64,000 bases of DNA, taken from Sporodiniella umbellata. Taxonomy: Eukaryota; Mucoromycota; Mucoromycetes; Mucorales; Rhizopodaceae. Both the position numbers and the translations under genes were made by a program. The notes under the pieces are model-generated. The model was given only the letters and a program-made list of their open reading frames with translations. It did no database searches and had not been told where the DNA came from. Shown here piece by piece: positions 1-12,748 of this stretch (position 1 is its first letter; every line of letters starts with the position of its first letter). The stretch spans positions 1 to 64,000 of the forward strand of contig JAIXMR010000124.1 in assembly GCA_025677835.1 (NCBI GenBank), given 5' to 3'.

Positions 1-1479
1 CTAGATCTTTTTCTCAAACAATATAAACAAGCTTGACATTCTGAAAGCCTAAACAAAGTCATCTTTGTTTTCAGTCTGGTCTTTTTCTAGCTTGACTTTA
101 CAACCAATATGTAATTGATGTTGATTACAAAAACGGACTACTGTTTTAAATTGAGTAACGTAAGAGATACAGCTACCAATATGTAAGGTAAACAAATTTA
201 CCGTTTTTTTTATTGTGTACATGTATTACAGATTGATTGCTTCTGGTTGTAACCTTAAATTAATTTATGTTTCACTTTTTTGTTTGATCCTAATACATTT
301 TGGAAGGCCATATTAGGATTCGTTTTTTTTTTTTAAAAAAAAAAACTCTAGTGATTGATTATAGGAGAAGCCCATATAATTCAGATCCGCGTTTTGTTTA
401 TTTACTAACATTTGCCTATTGCCTCGAAACCAGTGAGAAACGATCTATTTTATTGTACCATTTATATTTTAGTAAAACCAAAAAGGAAACTGATGATACA
501 ATATGTAATCGATAAAAGTAGACGTGAACTGCCAAAGCTGACAGCATAATTTTTTATCAATGATCTCAAAAGAACATTGTCAAAATATATCTCTATTATT
601 TAAGAAATGTATCAAGAGAGATATTCTGGAACTTCCTAGGGTATAAAAAGAAATAGGATGGTTGATGCCAAGGAAAAAGATAATTATAAAATGATGTAGA
701 ATTACGGTTTTAAATAGATATTAGTTTTGAAAAGTAGTCTAGCCTGAAAATTTTATTCTAATGTACATGGAATAAAAAAAAGTTTTTATGATTATATCGA
801 TTCTCACTGAAGGGGGAAAACTACTCTTGTAATCCAATACCCCTTGTTATTATATATATATATATAGAGTCTGGTAATTTTAAGGAAATATTGTTGATAC
901 TGAGCATCAAAAGAGTGAGGGTCGAGGCTTTTATAGCGCAAAAAGTTTTGCTTTCCAACTTTTTTTGAACTGTTGTAGCCTCAAGATTTTTTTTTCGGGA
1001 GTGTTTGAAGCAATTTCCATTCATCAAGGGCAACCTCTTCTTCTGTTACCCGCCATTCCAAACGAAACCCCATAAAAAAAAGTCTTTTTCGAAATAGATA
1101 TGAACTCTTTGTTCAGATACCTCTGGTTTGAAGGAAGAGTGTAAACGACAGAGTTTTCAGCAAACTCTTGTGTGCTCTAGAGAAGGGCGAGCTGTCCAAA
1201 ATCGAAACGAATATAGCCTCGTTTGTGACACTAGCATAAGGGTGATAGACAGTTTGTGTTGTTTGTTTTTGGGCAGAGCGAAAGACTCAGTTGATCGAGA
1301 AAAAGAGAGTTGGCCTTTGAGAACATTTGTAAAGCTCAAGTATGTTTCCTTAAAACAAAGAAGAGTTTCAAAAGTGTCCACGATAAGTGCAACTGAAACT
1401 ATTTTGTCGAAAAGAGTCATAGAATTTCTATTGATATCAAATACCATGAACTTTAAATAGGACAGGAACTCCTTGAGCC

Positions 1480-1511
<32 letters not shown>

Positions 1512-2332
1512 CAAAAGCAAGCAACGAAGACTAGAGTCAATCAGGACTGATAAGTGAGACGAGTTTCATAAATATGGGCTGATAATGGTCTTGAGTTAAA
1601 AGAACAAAAAGCTATGGATATAGGTTCTCAACATAAACTGGCTTCATTGCATAGTGAAGAAAAAAAAGGGGGACATTTCTCACAGTTACAAGAATAATTA
1701 GAATAAAAAGAAAAGAGATGAAAAGACGTGTGTACTATATGCTTGGAAAAAAAAAAAAAAAAAAGAAAGGTTGAAAACAATAATTGTTCACAGTTACTGT
1801 AATGAAATGGTATTTGAAAAGGCTTAAATGTAGTTGACTATTGTTTCTGAATCTATGCCAAGCTCCTATGGGTAGACAAAATTTTAAACCAGCTCTATAG
1901 TCAATCGTTACATTGGATTGACTTTGAGAAAAAAAAAAAAAAAAAGACGATAGATGAACAAAGAGGTATTAGGACGAGCAAAATACGCTTTGATAAATAT
2001 GGTTGTAAAGGTGTCAAGACGGCCAAGGTAAGACGAGGAGCTTCCTACTATTTTAATAAGCATCAAGAAGTACTTAAAATAAGACAGGTTGAACACAAAG
2101 TCCCTAGTCTTGATATAATGTTGGTCAGTCGACACTGCTATCTATTCACGACCGCCGTAGTATGTAGCGATCAGTTCATTTATGCCGCTTTGAGGTTCCG
2201 TTTATTATAGAAGCACAATAAAAGACGTCATAATAACAGAAAAAAGGGGGAATTGTCTTTTTTTTCTGGAGCCTCTTTTTTTTTTTTTTTTTTTTTTTTT
2301 TGAATTAAGCTTTTTGTTACCCTGCGAAGACG
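1..2332. other. AT-rich intergenic region, no gene seen
   Basis: Long AT-rich spacer with homopolymer runs, including a T run followed directly by an A run at 323-345 and long T or A runs near 1480-1506 and 1746-1764. Short open frames on both strands (for example 1128-1460 + against 1157-1447 -) overlap each other, resemble no family I know and have no convincing splice structure. The last few hundred bases presumably hold the promoter and leader of the UBX gene; a T run lies just ahead of its ATG. Confidence 0.6.
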
Positions 2333-3863
2333 ATGAATACGTTGAGTCCAGAACAACAAAAGAAATTAGCAGAATATCAAGTAAGTGTTTGTTTCCTACA
2401 ATGTAAGATGAACTTAGATTTGCATTCAAAGATTGCAACCAAAAGCAGGGATCAGCAAGCGGCCTTGACCCAGTTAGCTCACCATGACTGGAATGTGGCT
2501 GTAAGTGAAAGCGAGCGGTTGAGTTATTGCTAAAAGAATGTACAGAAAGCAACAGAACGCAGGCTGAGACCGTTTCGACTCTTTTTTTGGCCTTTAGGCC
2601 TTGCCTGGAACCTGACACGTAATATGACCTGGACGTTGTTTTTTTTTGCCTGTAAGGTATATATCAACATATATATATATATATATATATATATGGAGAG
2701 AGAGGAAGGGAGAAGTAAAGCTACAGAAACCTCATGTACTTAAAAGACTCTAGATCGATTTTTGATTAAAAAGCAAGGGAGGATTCCATACGATTTTATG
2801 AGTCGTTTCGAATCCATGTATGGTAAACGACATCTGGCTTTTCTTTCTCTAGGATATCAACAAGCATTAGAAAAAGCGCGAGAAGAAAAACGTCCGTTGT
2901 TGATTATTTTACAAAGTGAGGAACACGATGATACGGATACGTTTAGCAGGTATAGACAGAGGGTCATGTTTTTTATTCTTATTATTATTTATGATGCTGA
3001 CCGCAGACATACGTTGACCTCTCCTGCTCTAATTGAGTATATGGCCGCTCAAGGTATCTTGGTCTGGGCAGGCGATGTGAAGGAAAGAGAGGTGCATGAA
3101 GGTAAAAGGAAAACAGAGGTGTGCGTGCTCATGTCTTTTGGCATAGTGAGTCATGATCTGAAAGCGACGCGATACCCATTTATGGCATTGATGGAATACA
3201 AAAACCACAAGCTGATATTGACCCAACGTATCCATGGCCGATGCGGACCTGAGAAACTGCAAGGGTATCTAGCCGCTGTGTGTGAACGAGCGCAACAGGA
3301 AGAACAGAGACGGGAGGAACGTCGGCTGAGAGAAGAACAAGATCTGGCGTACTATCGTAGTTTGGAAGCGGATCAGAAAAAAAAGGTGCAGGCAATGCAG
3401 GCCAAAGAGGCGCAAGCCAGAGCGCAAGCCCAGAACGAGGCACAGGCCCAAGCAGATGGTGTGAGAGCAGCCCAGAAAGCGGCGTATGTTCAGTACCTGT
3501 ACAGTCAGTTGAGGGAAACCCCTGGCGAAGGTCAGGTGACCCATTTGAGTTTCCGGTTAGCGAATGGAGAACGGGTGGTACGTTCGTTTGGCGAATGGGA
3601 AAGTTTGGATGTAAGGAGATTTGAATGTGTAGGCGGTGGATTGATTTATACGTGTTTAGGCCTTGTATCGATTTGTTCAGGTGGTACCGCTGTTAGGTCA
3701 AGCCAGAAGGGAGAGTCCATGCCCTGAAGGATACGAGCATGCGTATTCGTTCCGATTGCACAACGCTTATCCTCGAATGGAATATGCAGCGGATGCCCAT
3801 GTACGGCTAGGGCAAGTGCCCGAGCTTTGGCCCAGTGCAACACTTGTAGTAGAAGAAGAATAA
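2333..3863 (+). CDS. UBX-domain protein, FAF2/UBXD8 (Ubx2)-like ERAD factor
   Basis: This is probably an ER or lipid-droplet membrane adaptor that recruits Cdc48/p97 to ubiquitinated ERAD substrates. I rebuilt seven exons (2333-2380, 2432-2500, 2546-2651, 2754-2949, 3007-3101, 3147-3610, 3660-3863), which join in frame to about 393 aa. In order they encode a UBA-like helix ending HHDWNVA, a hydrophobic stretch rich in Phe, Leu and Trp (the membrane hairpin position of UBXD8), a UAS thioredoxin-like domain (ALEKAREEKRPLLIILQSEE, then RYPFMALM), a long Glu/Gln/Arg coiled coil, and a C-terminal UBX domain (RLANGERVVRSF, then LYRFV). The domain order and the UAS phrases match FAF2/UBXD8. The first acceptor (after 2431) is the least certain boundary, chosen to keep frame. 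The gene converges on the F-box gene only about 30 bp downstream. Confidence 0.88.
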
Positions 3864-3894
3864 GAGTTTATTGATAATAAAAAGAGGTATAGGT

Positions 3895-4818
3895 TTAGAG
3901 GTGTAAGAGAGCCTTATTTAGATTTTCTTGTAAATCCGGTCTGAGATTCTTGATAGAGCGGAGGGCATGAGAGAGAGAGAAGCCAACGGGATGTATAAAG
4001 GTGATCAAGAGATGGATGATACGAGCGGTTGTGGCGGGATCGCAGTAACCGCGCGGGTATTTTGTGAGGAATTCGACGAAAGCTTTACAAAAGAAAGGTT
4101 CTGTGTCTGGGCGGGTCATGACAGACTGCACGGTTAAAAGCAGACGGTGTCTTTCAGGCGTGACAGGGCTCTTTCGAAAGGCTTCATCGAGCAAGAGGGC
4201 AAAGACAGCCTGCCAGAGGGCTGCGCGCGCCTCAGGATCAAAGCTAAAGAGGGGAGCGATGGTCTGAAAACGGACAGGATCGACCTGAGCCAGTTTGAGG
4301 ATAGGGCGAGTGATGAGAAGAGGGAAGAAGCCAGCATCGAGCTGCGCCTGCCACTGCTGGGTATTGCCATCAACCAGGGCGGTTGCAAAGGCCTTGTTCT
4401 CGTCAGCCCAGACATCCAGTGTCGGATGGCTACGTTCCATCAGGTAGGCGTAGCCTGTGAAAGGCAGCCGTTGAATCTGGTTTGCAAAAAACAAGTGAGT
4501 TCGCTTGCCGTAGTTCTGGACCAAGGCCTGGGTCAGGCAAGTGGGCAAGAGTGCACCGGTACGGAAGAGTGTATATAAAAAATCGGGTAGACAGCGTTCA
4601 GGGCGGGTGAGTAAGGCATAATAGATGGCAAGGCGGGGACCATAACGATGGACGATCCATGAAGATTCGCAGGTGACGTCTCTTGAAATCGCATAAAATT
4701 GTCGACAGGTGGCAGCAAAAGGGCGTGTGTCTTCCAGGTGGTGAAATATTAACATCCAAATCTCTTTAGGTAAACTACGTTTGATTTTGCGACGTAAGGA
4801 GAATTTAAAGTACTTCAT
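3895..4818 (-). CDS. F-box protein (fungal family of unknown target)
   Basis: A single uninterrupted frame of 307 aa. After a basic N-terminus, residues about 13-50 form an F-box (LPKEIWMLIFHHL, then FAATCRQFYAIS), the Skp1-binding module of SCF ubiquitin ligases. The rest is helical, Leu- and aromatic-rich, with no WD40, LRR or Kelch repeat that I can see, so the substrate is unknown. Lack of introns contrasts with nearly all neighbours. It is convergent with the UBX gene, with only about 30 bp between stop codons, so the 3' UTRs probably overlap. The F-box call rests on the N-terminal motif; the role as a degradation adaptor is inferred. Confidence 0.72.
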   Translation of the reverse strand: MKYFKFSLRRKIKRSLPKEIWMLIFHHLEDTRPFAATCRQFYAISRDVTCESSWIVHRYGPRLAIYYALLTRPERCLPDFLYTLFRTGALLPTCLTQALVQNYGKRTHLFFANQIQRLPFTGYAYLMERSHPTLDVWADENKAFATALVDGNTQQWQAQLDAGFFPLLITRPILKLAQVDPVRFQTIAPLFSFDPEARAALWQAVFALLLDEAFRKSPVTPERHRLLLTVQSVMTRPDTEPFFCKAFVEFLTKYPRGYCDPATTARIIHLLITFIHPVGFSLSHALRSIKNLRPDLQENLNKALLHL

Positions 4819-5069
4819 TCAAAGGATTTTATAACAAGAAAAAATATAAAAAAATATAAAAAAAAAAAAAGAGAAAGAAAAAAGGGGTGAAGGTGTGCCA
4901 AAGAAGAGTTGTGTGGGTGGGTTTGTGTGTGTGTGTATGTGTGTGTGTGTGTGTGTGGAAAAAGAAGATCCACGTTGACGTCGATCGGCATTCTTATTGG
5001 TGCAGAGCATCATTCAGCATAAATAAATAGATAAAATGGCCAAAAATCGTTTACTTTTTTTTTTTTTTC
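4819..5069. other. Intergenic: F-box gene leader and microsatellites
   Basis: A short spacer between the start of the F-box gene and the end of the next minus-strand gene. It contains A runs near 4856-4870, a GT/TG-rich microsatellite at about 4921-4957 and a T run at about 5056-5069. No coding potential seen. Confidence 0.6.
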
Positions 5070-6492
5070 TCAGCCTTTCTTTTGTTCCAAGGACAGACAG
5101 AGAAGACAAGGAAACGAAGTATGAAAGAGGGGAGAGAGATGAGGAGGCACAAGAAAGGGCAAATAGGTAAAGAGAGTGGCCAGAATACTATTGGCTGTGG
5201 TCTCAGCCAGTTTCAGTTCGCTTAGAAAGTGGGATTTGATTTCCTCAGCTTCTTTTGAGAATTCTTTCTGACGGTAAATTCCAAAAGAGCCATTCTGTAG
5301 TACAAGCACCAAAAGAAGCTTGACACGAGCGAGTGTAGGCAAGGCGCCATATTGGGTCTTAAAAAGAAAAAGATAAGACAAACGGTGTGCGTGATATGTC
5401 TTACTCTGATGGCTTGGATCCTGGGCACAGAAAGGGGGACTGTGGAAAGGACGGTTTTAGGCTTCAGGTGAGTGGTGATGATATGAAGCATGGAGGCTGT
5501 GAGCCTAGGGAAGGGTTTAAGAGCAAGTTTTGTTTAGAAGGGGGGGTTTACTTTTCTGACGAGAGCAGTCCGATCAGCTCTTGATAGGCTAGCTGACTAA
5601 GTTCGTCTTTGGACGCATGCCACTATACAACATTTAAAAGGAAACGCCTTGTTTTTTTTTTTTTGGATTTTTCTTACTTTTTGTAAACTAGGAATGAGCT
5701 GCACTAGATAAGGAGCCACAGTCTGCGGTTGAACCGAGTGGCTCAAAAGGTGACTGCAGATCTCCATGATGAGGTTGTAGGCTGAGCAGGCGAGCAAGGT
5801 GGGTGATGGGCTATGGAGGGTAAGTAAGCCAAGCGAATGCGAGGAGCGACGGTTACCAGGCAAGGACCAGAGCGATACAAGGGGATAAGAGAGAGGACAG
5901 CCAAGGGTTATGTTGTTCAGATGGGGGATATCTGTGGCACAGACACTGCAAGAGTAGGATCAAGGCCAGCTGGTCCTTTTTGCTGCCCTCCACGAGTCTT
6001 GTACGGAGATGATTGCAGGCCGTTGCGTGGTGGGCTGAGAACAGTAAAAAGAAGCAGAGAACACGCATGGAAGGGGTGTGTTGTTTCAGAACCTGGAACA
6101 GTTAACAACGTTATCACTATCTGTTTGTTTACTTTGGGCATGAGCGGATCAAAGAGGTGTTGGGGTTGATCCGGATGTTCCTGCATGTATTTCTCAAGTG
6201 AAAGTAAGGCATGTAATGTGGGTGCTAGATTTTCTTTGGATCAATCTGTGTTTATACAAGGTTTCTTTTTACAGTCTTTGAGTTCTAACGAGCGCTCGAG
6301 AGGGCTTGTATGTTGAAAAGTGTTTATGGTTTTATCCAAAACGTTTGCATGTACGTTGACAAGCAAATAGAGTGCTTTATTAAGAGACAGACTGGGCGTG
6401 GTTTCCTTTTGAAGCTCATTTAAAAAAGCAGGTTCAGAAGAATTTAAAAACTGTAGATTGAGCTCATGTTGTGACCGGCCTGTCATTTCCAA
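5070..6492 (-). CDS. Unrecognised multi-exon protein, Leu-rich and helical
   Basis: I do not recognise this gene. On the minus strand several exons join at canonical sites: one starting at ATG 6492; one containing HALLSLEKYMQEHPDQ; one with FFLLFSAHHATACNHL and QLALILLLQCLCHRYPP; one with CSAYNLIMEICSHLL and QTVAPYLVQLIPSL; one with DELSQLAYQELIGLLSSEK; one with SMLHIITTHLKPKTVLS; and a last one starting TQYGALPTLARVKLLLVLVL and ending at 5070. The composition (amphipathic, Leu/Ser/His-rich helices without catalytic motifs) suggests a HEAT/ARM-like solenoid, but that is inference. The true start could lie further upstream: an open stretch at 6610-6795 (-) may be a first exon, separated by a long T run. 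Gene reality is well supported by splice-compatible frames; function is unknown. Confidence 0.6.
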
Positions 6493-6795
6493 AAAAAAAA
6501 AAAAAAAAAAAAAGAAAGAGGGAAAAACAATTCCAAAAAAAAAAAATATACAAAAACAAAAACAATAGTAATAAGTGAGGGAGTTCGAAATTGCAAACTA
6601 TCCTAAGGTTCAGGCAAGCAAAAGATTTATGCGATCGCTTGTAGAGTGTGACAGACTGGTGATCGCATAAATGGAGGCGTGATTTAGAGCAGAGTTGATT
6701 TGGCGTAAGGTCATGAGGATCAATCCGGTTAAAGGTTTCCAAAGGCTACAAGGGGTCATGTGACGCGTCTGTTGATGTCTTGACACTTGGGCCAT

Positions 6796-7935
6796 TGGAT
6801 AAGGACGGGCAAAGCCGAGATTGGGGTAAAGTGTTGCAGAATCCCATTAGAATTCAGCTAGAAATCATATCTGAAAAGCGTCAAGATAATTAAAGAGAAA
6901 CAGTGTCCTACACTGTCTGTGTGCCATGAAAATCCCCAGGCGCACGATCCGCGGTTTATGCTATTGGCCTACACGTTTTCCAAAGTCCGGATTCCTTTTT
7001 GGCAAAGAGAAAATGTTGGGTCTAATCTCTAGCTCGATCCTTGCGCTCTATTTTTGGTAGCTTTGGGTGGCTCTGACGGGTAACACAGAGACACGCCCAA
7101 AGCAAGCGCTGGCCAGGCAGAAAGAATGTCAGAATCATTGTGAAATCATTCCAATTGGAGCAGAACAATGTTTAGACACTAGCGGAGAATGGCTGGTCTG
7201 AGTTGTAAAAGTAACACCATGTTATCACCTCCTTCCCCTGTATCAGATTGTGTTTTGAGAGTCCCCGCTATTCTTTTTAAATTGGCTTTTCTCATGCACT
7301 GAAAAAAAAAAAAAAAGCATTGATCAATGCCAAACACGGAAAAGAATGTTATCCAAGAACAAAAAGTAGGTCACCATTTTTAATAAACCGCAACTCTGTC
7401 AGACACGTCAAAAAGAGAGGCAGAATCTACGTGTCTAGAAAAAGCTCTTTCTATTTTGCAGTATAAACCCGCGCAGCCATGTTTTCTTTTTTGGTGATTT
7501 ATTGAGTTGGTTATTCTATTGGGCAGTATTACTATTATTATCGCTTTTTTATTTTTTTTCTAATGGGCGACGGCCATTCAGCAAAGCGGCTATTTTCATT
7601 TCTCATTCTCTCTTTCTCTCTCTCTCTCTCTGTTATTTCTAAATCAAACTATGAATTCAGCCTTTTATTAAAGATCTAAATAGGATTTCATCACCGCTCT
7701 GAGTTTAGCTAAATGTGCGGTAACACAGAAAATGAAAAATAAAGTTTGAATCAACCTGTCACTGACCTATTATTATTATTATTATTATTATTATGATTAT
7801 TATGATTATTATGATTATTATAATCATTATTCTTTTTTTTTTTTTTTTTTTTTTTTTTTTGGGGGGGAGGCTATAAAAAGACAGCCAGAAATCTTTTTTC
7901 TCCCTTTTCTTTTTATTAATTTTGTTTCCCCCACA
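6796..7935. other. Intergenic: upstream region of the APSES gene
   Basis: About 1.1 kb without a supportable gene. It contains an A run at about 7302-7316, a CT-rich tract near 7610-7632, a TTA/TTATGA microsatellite at 7769-7831, a T run followed by a G run near 7832-7868, and a TATAAAA-like sequence near 7872, about 60 bp before the ATG of the APSES gene. A promoter role is inferred from position only. Confidence 0.5.
7769..7831. repeat. TTA/TTATGA microsatellite
   Basis: Tandem TTA units grading into TTATGA units, followed by a long T run. It lies about 100 bp upstream of the APSES factor start and is a simple-sequence tract. Confidence 0.9.
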
Positions 7936-8651
7936 ATGTACCAATACGAAGAATCGATGAGACCCACCGAATTCCCACCTAACGATTATACGACACTACC
8001 GACCGAATACTGGCCTGTCTACCCTGAGGCCCCCAAACACAAGATCGCTACTTCTATTTGGGACGACGAGGGCACAATGTGCTATCAAGTAGATGTGCGC
8101 GGCATTTCTGTAGCACGGCGTCAAGGTAAATCCTAATGTGCTCTGTCTCTTTACTTACCCATCTGACAGACAACGATATGATCAACGGCACCAAACTACT
8201 GAACGTTACTGGCATGTCTCGTGGCAAGCGTGACGGTATCCTCAAGAACGAAAGGGGCCGGGTGGTGGTCAAAGTGGGCGCCATGCATCTCAAAGGCGTT
8301 TGGTAAGATAACAGCAAAACTACCCCCCAGAGATACTGACCAGTGTATAGGATCACATTTGCTAGAGCAAAGGCGTTGGCTTTCCAATATTCTATTCTGG
8401 ACTATTTGTATCCTCTATTCTTGGAAGATCCCAGTGGCTATTTTTATCCTCAGATCGATTACTTTCTGCCCTACCCTCAAGAGAACCTGCCTTCACTTCA
8501 GCATAACCTGATTTCGGAAGAATCCTTGTTTTCTTTTCCTGTGGATCAAGATTACTATCTTTTGCAGCAAAACACAATGGCACCTGCCCCCTCTGTGCCT
8601 TCTATGCTGCCTTCTTTTACGGATACTATAAATTACTATTCACCTTGTTAA
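7936..8651 (+). CDS. APSES-domain transcription factor (StuA/Efg1/Sok2 type)
   Basis: This is a nuclear DNA-binding regulator of the fungus-specific APSES (KilA-N-like) class, which controls morphogenesis, conidiation or hyphal programmes in other fungi. Three exons (7936-8125, 8170-8302, 8351-8651) join in frame to about 207 aa. The N-terminal half carries the full signature: [62 protein letters not shown], and [20 protein letters not shown]. Both introns interrupt the domain, split codons and have clean GT...AG ends. The C-terminal third is short and rich in Pro, Tyr and Ser with no known domain. The protein is much smaller than ascomycete StuA (over 500 aa), so it may lack long activation regions. 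An AT-rich spacer with an ATT microsatellite at 8761-8785 follows. Confidence 0.93.
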
Positions 8652-8878
8652 TCATCCTGTACTTTACCATATATATCACATATCTATATAATCATTGCAC
8701 ATTCAATCCCTTTCTTCATTTATATGCTCTCACAAAGTTATATTTATATATCCTTCCCCTTATTATTATTATTATTATTATTATATTATTTTCTTTATTA
8801 ATAGTTTAAAATACACAAACACCTATTTTTTTTTTTTTGTTTTTGTTTTTGCTTTTTTTTTTTTTTTTTGAGAGCAGC

Positions 8879-10433
8879 TCAAGATTTTCGAAAGTCAAAA
8901 ACTGCCTCGGGTATGTTTCCCAACACCCTGTCCAATTCGTGCATGACTTCTTCACTCAACAAGGCTCGTTTGCTCAGCGCCCCGATATTTTCTTTGGCTT
9001 GTTGTGCAGTCGAAGCACCAATGATGACGGAGGTCACATGAGGGTTTTTGAGACACCAAGCGATACCTAATTGGGCCGGCGTACAGCCTAATCTCTGTGC
9101 TATGCCCTTTAGAAGAAATCGAGGTCAATAAAACAAGCGCGGAAAAGACTGTTTTTCTTTACACAAACAATCTTGATTTTCTCCAGCTTTTTTCTGCCCT
9201 CTTCACTAAAGAACCCAGCTCTTAATCGATTGATCACCGGATGATCTTGAATGGCCATTCTCGTATAGGGCGGTACAAGCCCCTCGTTGTATTTGCCACT
9301 TAACAAACCTAAGGCTTGATCAGTCTCTGTCTTCTACATCTATCTTTACCTGAAGCGAGGGGAGACCATGTACACGTACCCAGTCGATACTTTTGAAACA
9401 TGGGCAAATATTCTTTTTCGATCCTTTCTCGATTCATCATGTTGTATTGAGGCGACTATTGATAATAATAATAATAATAATAATAAAAAACACACACACA
9501 ATCAACCACACGTTAGATCAATCAAGACTACCTCAGTAATGGGTGCAATCAATCCCAACCGACTGGCGACACTCATGGCTTCCGTGATTAGATATGCCGG
9601 CCATTCACTGGTGCCCCAATAGAGAGCCATACCTTTATCAATACACCAGTTGAACGCACGGACGGTTTCTTCCATTGGCGTGTCAGGATCTATAGAACGT
9701 AGATTCTAAACAATGAGATGGATACACGCAGACGCTTGAACAAAAAAAACCTGGTCTTTGGGCATACAGAATATCTACATAGTCCAACTGAAGTCGTTGC
9801 AAACAAGCCACGGTGCCTTCAAATACATGCTTGCGGGAAAGCCCACGATCGTTCGGCCCCTTGCCTCCCCAGAATACCTTGGTAGAGATCACATAGTCTG
9901 AACGTCTGAGTCCGGCTTGGTTACGAAGGGCAAGTCCAAGATCAATTTCAGCCTGTCCGCCTAAAACCAGAATCCTTCCCGTTGATACCTTCTCTCTTTT
10001 TTCTGCATTATCTTACCTGAATGACTCTCGGCAACATCAAAGTGATTGACACCTAATTCTAACGCGGTCTTTACAATATCCGACGCTTGTTCTGTAGAAG
10101 AAAAAAAAAAAAGGGGGGAGAAGGTTTATCAAAAAAAATCCTTTTTTTTTTAAAAAAAAAAGAGCTTTTATAACACGTCGTAATAAACATCTCTCTCTCT
10201 CTCTCTCTCTCTCTCTCGAATAAAAATATTTATTCATATATAAAAAAAAAATAGGAAAGGGGGCAGAGATTGTTTATGTTATTTACCAGGTGAAATCTGT
10301 CCGCCTAAAAAGGCGTTTCAGTTTTTTTTTTTTTTTCGTCTAAAACACTATTTCCTTTACCAAACGTAATCCAGGTGCCTAAGGAAATCACACTCACTTT
10401 TAGTCCAGAGTGACCTAAATATCGATATTCCAT
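8879..10433 (-). CDS. Aldo-keto reductase, Kv-beta type (AKR6), catalytic Tyr replaced
   Basis: A cytosolic NADPH-binding TIM-barrel protein close to voltage-gated K+ channel beta subunits. It is encoded in about eight small minus-strand exons, beginning [20 protein letters not shown] and including [81 protein letters not shown] and a C-terminal VIIGAS..Q..ENIGAL block. The order and spacing match Kv-beta2 throughout. The catalytic Lys (STK) and Asp (FDVAE) are present, but the position of the catalytic Tyr (AEVYAAG in Kv-beta) reads AESHSGG here, giving His at 10021-10023. The Asn near the nicotinamide (ANRPDP) is Gln (AQRPDP). It may therefore be a redox-sensing or structural protein rather than an efficient reductase. 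Introns contain T, A and CT repeats (10191-10216). Confidence 0.9.
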
Positions 10434-11112
10434 TCTTTTTGAGAAAAAAAAAAGAAAAAAAAAAAAAGAAATGGGATTTTCCAATGGTTCTTTGAAGTGA
10501 CGGCTTTTTCATGATAAATAATTAACCGGAAATCCCTTTCCATCTGATGATGACGCTATTCATGTCGTACCAGAAATCAAATGAAATGAAATCAAATAAA
10601 ATTTTTAAAGATGGTTTTAATTTGAAGAGATCAAAACTCAATGATTCATTCTAACCAGATTGTCTGAAAATATCATTGTACTCTGGAATTAAAAAAAAAG
10701 AAAAATATTTATATAGTTGTATATAAAAAAAGAAACATCTTTTATTTCCAAAAATAGAAAATAAAAAAGAAATTGTACACGTGATAGGATCCTACCTGAA
10801 AAAGCAAGTGTGTATCTATGCATATATGTATATCTATCTACATATATTTTAAGCTTACAGCACAAGGCTTTTGACTTCACATAGTTGCTTAGAAACAGTT
10901 GCCAGGAGAATCAAAGGTTTTGTTTATTTGTTTTTTTTTTTTTTTTTTTCTTTTTTTTTTTCATCTGACCCAATTCATCTCTTAAAAAAAAAACAAACTT
11001 TTAAACAGTTTTGAGGCACCCATGAATAGGGTCGGACGTGTTATTGATTGGCCACGGGGATTTGATTTTTTTTTTTACTTTACTATAACATATACACATA
11101 CACCTTCTGAAT
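10434..11112. other. AT-rich intergenic region
   Basis: Contains A runs (10444-10466), T runs near 10930-10960 and a TAAAA-rich stretch. It separates two minus-strand genes and holds the aldo-keto reductase leader and promoter and the kinase 3' region. The open stretch at 10689-10880 (-) is low-complexity and not believable as a gene. Confidence 0.55.
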
Positions 11113-12126
<1,014 letters not shown>

Positions 12127-12748
12127 TCTAAAAAGTGTCGATTAAAAAAGAAAAAAAGAAAAAGTAAGAAAACGGATGTGAATAATAAACATCCTTCTTT
12201 ATATCGATAAAGAAAAAGTTTCACGCGCTGGCTAAAAAGGAAATTCAATAAAAGCAAAATCAGACACTGCCAGTCATGCTCGTTCACTCACTCACTCTTC
12301 TCACTCTCTCTCTCTTTTGCCCCTGTTTAATGTATTAAGTAAGAAAAAGTACGACCTGAATTCCTTAGACTTGATATGTGTACAACTCTGAGTGCCTTTT
12401 ATCTCCTTTTACGGCATTAATTAAGGCAAATACAACCAGAGCAGGAAAAGCAGATGCTCCTATTTTCTTGCAAGTCTTATGCTATGTTTTTTTTTTTTTT
12501 TTTTTTTTTTGGGTAATCAGTGGTTAAATCAGGAGATAGTTTTTGTTGATTTCCACTGATTATGTTTGGCTCTCCGCCTTACAGTGAACCCAAAAGTTTA
12601 TCTGTTTTGTCTGTTCTCGTTGTGCATTGGTTTGAAACAGGCCGAAAAAATAAATAGTAATCATCTAATGCGGTGCTTATGTCAAAATAAACCATCAGCT
12701 GACATGAAAGCACATTTATTCTATTTCTATAGACAAAGTGTGTGTGTT
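12127..12748. other. Intergenic region between kinase and glyoxal oxidase genes
   Basis: AT-rich with a CACT/CTCT-rich stretch near 12280-12315 and a T run at 12487-12510. It holds the leader and promoter of the minus-strand kinase gene and the 3' end of the glyoxal oxidase gene. The plus-strand open stretch at 12566-13156 runs into the oxidase gene and is a shadow. No gene seen. Confidence 0.55.

Noticed and set aside
1128..1460. Open frame of 110 aa on + with an overlapping 96-aa frame on -
   Set aside because: Both strands are open at once, with no known motif, signal peptide or splice-compatible extension; most likely chance.
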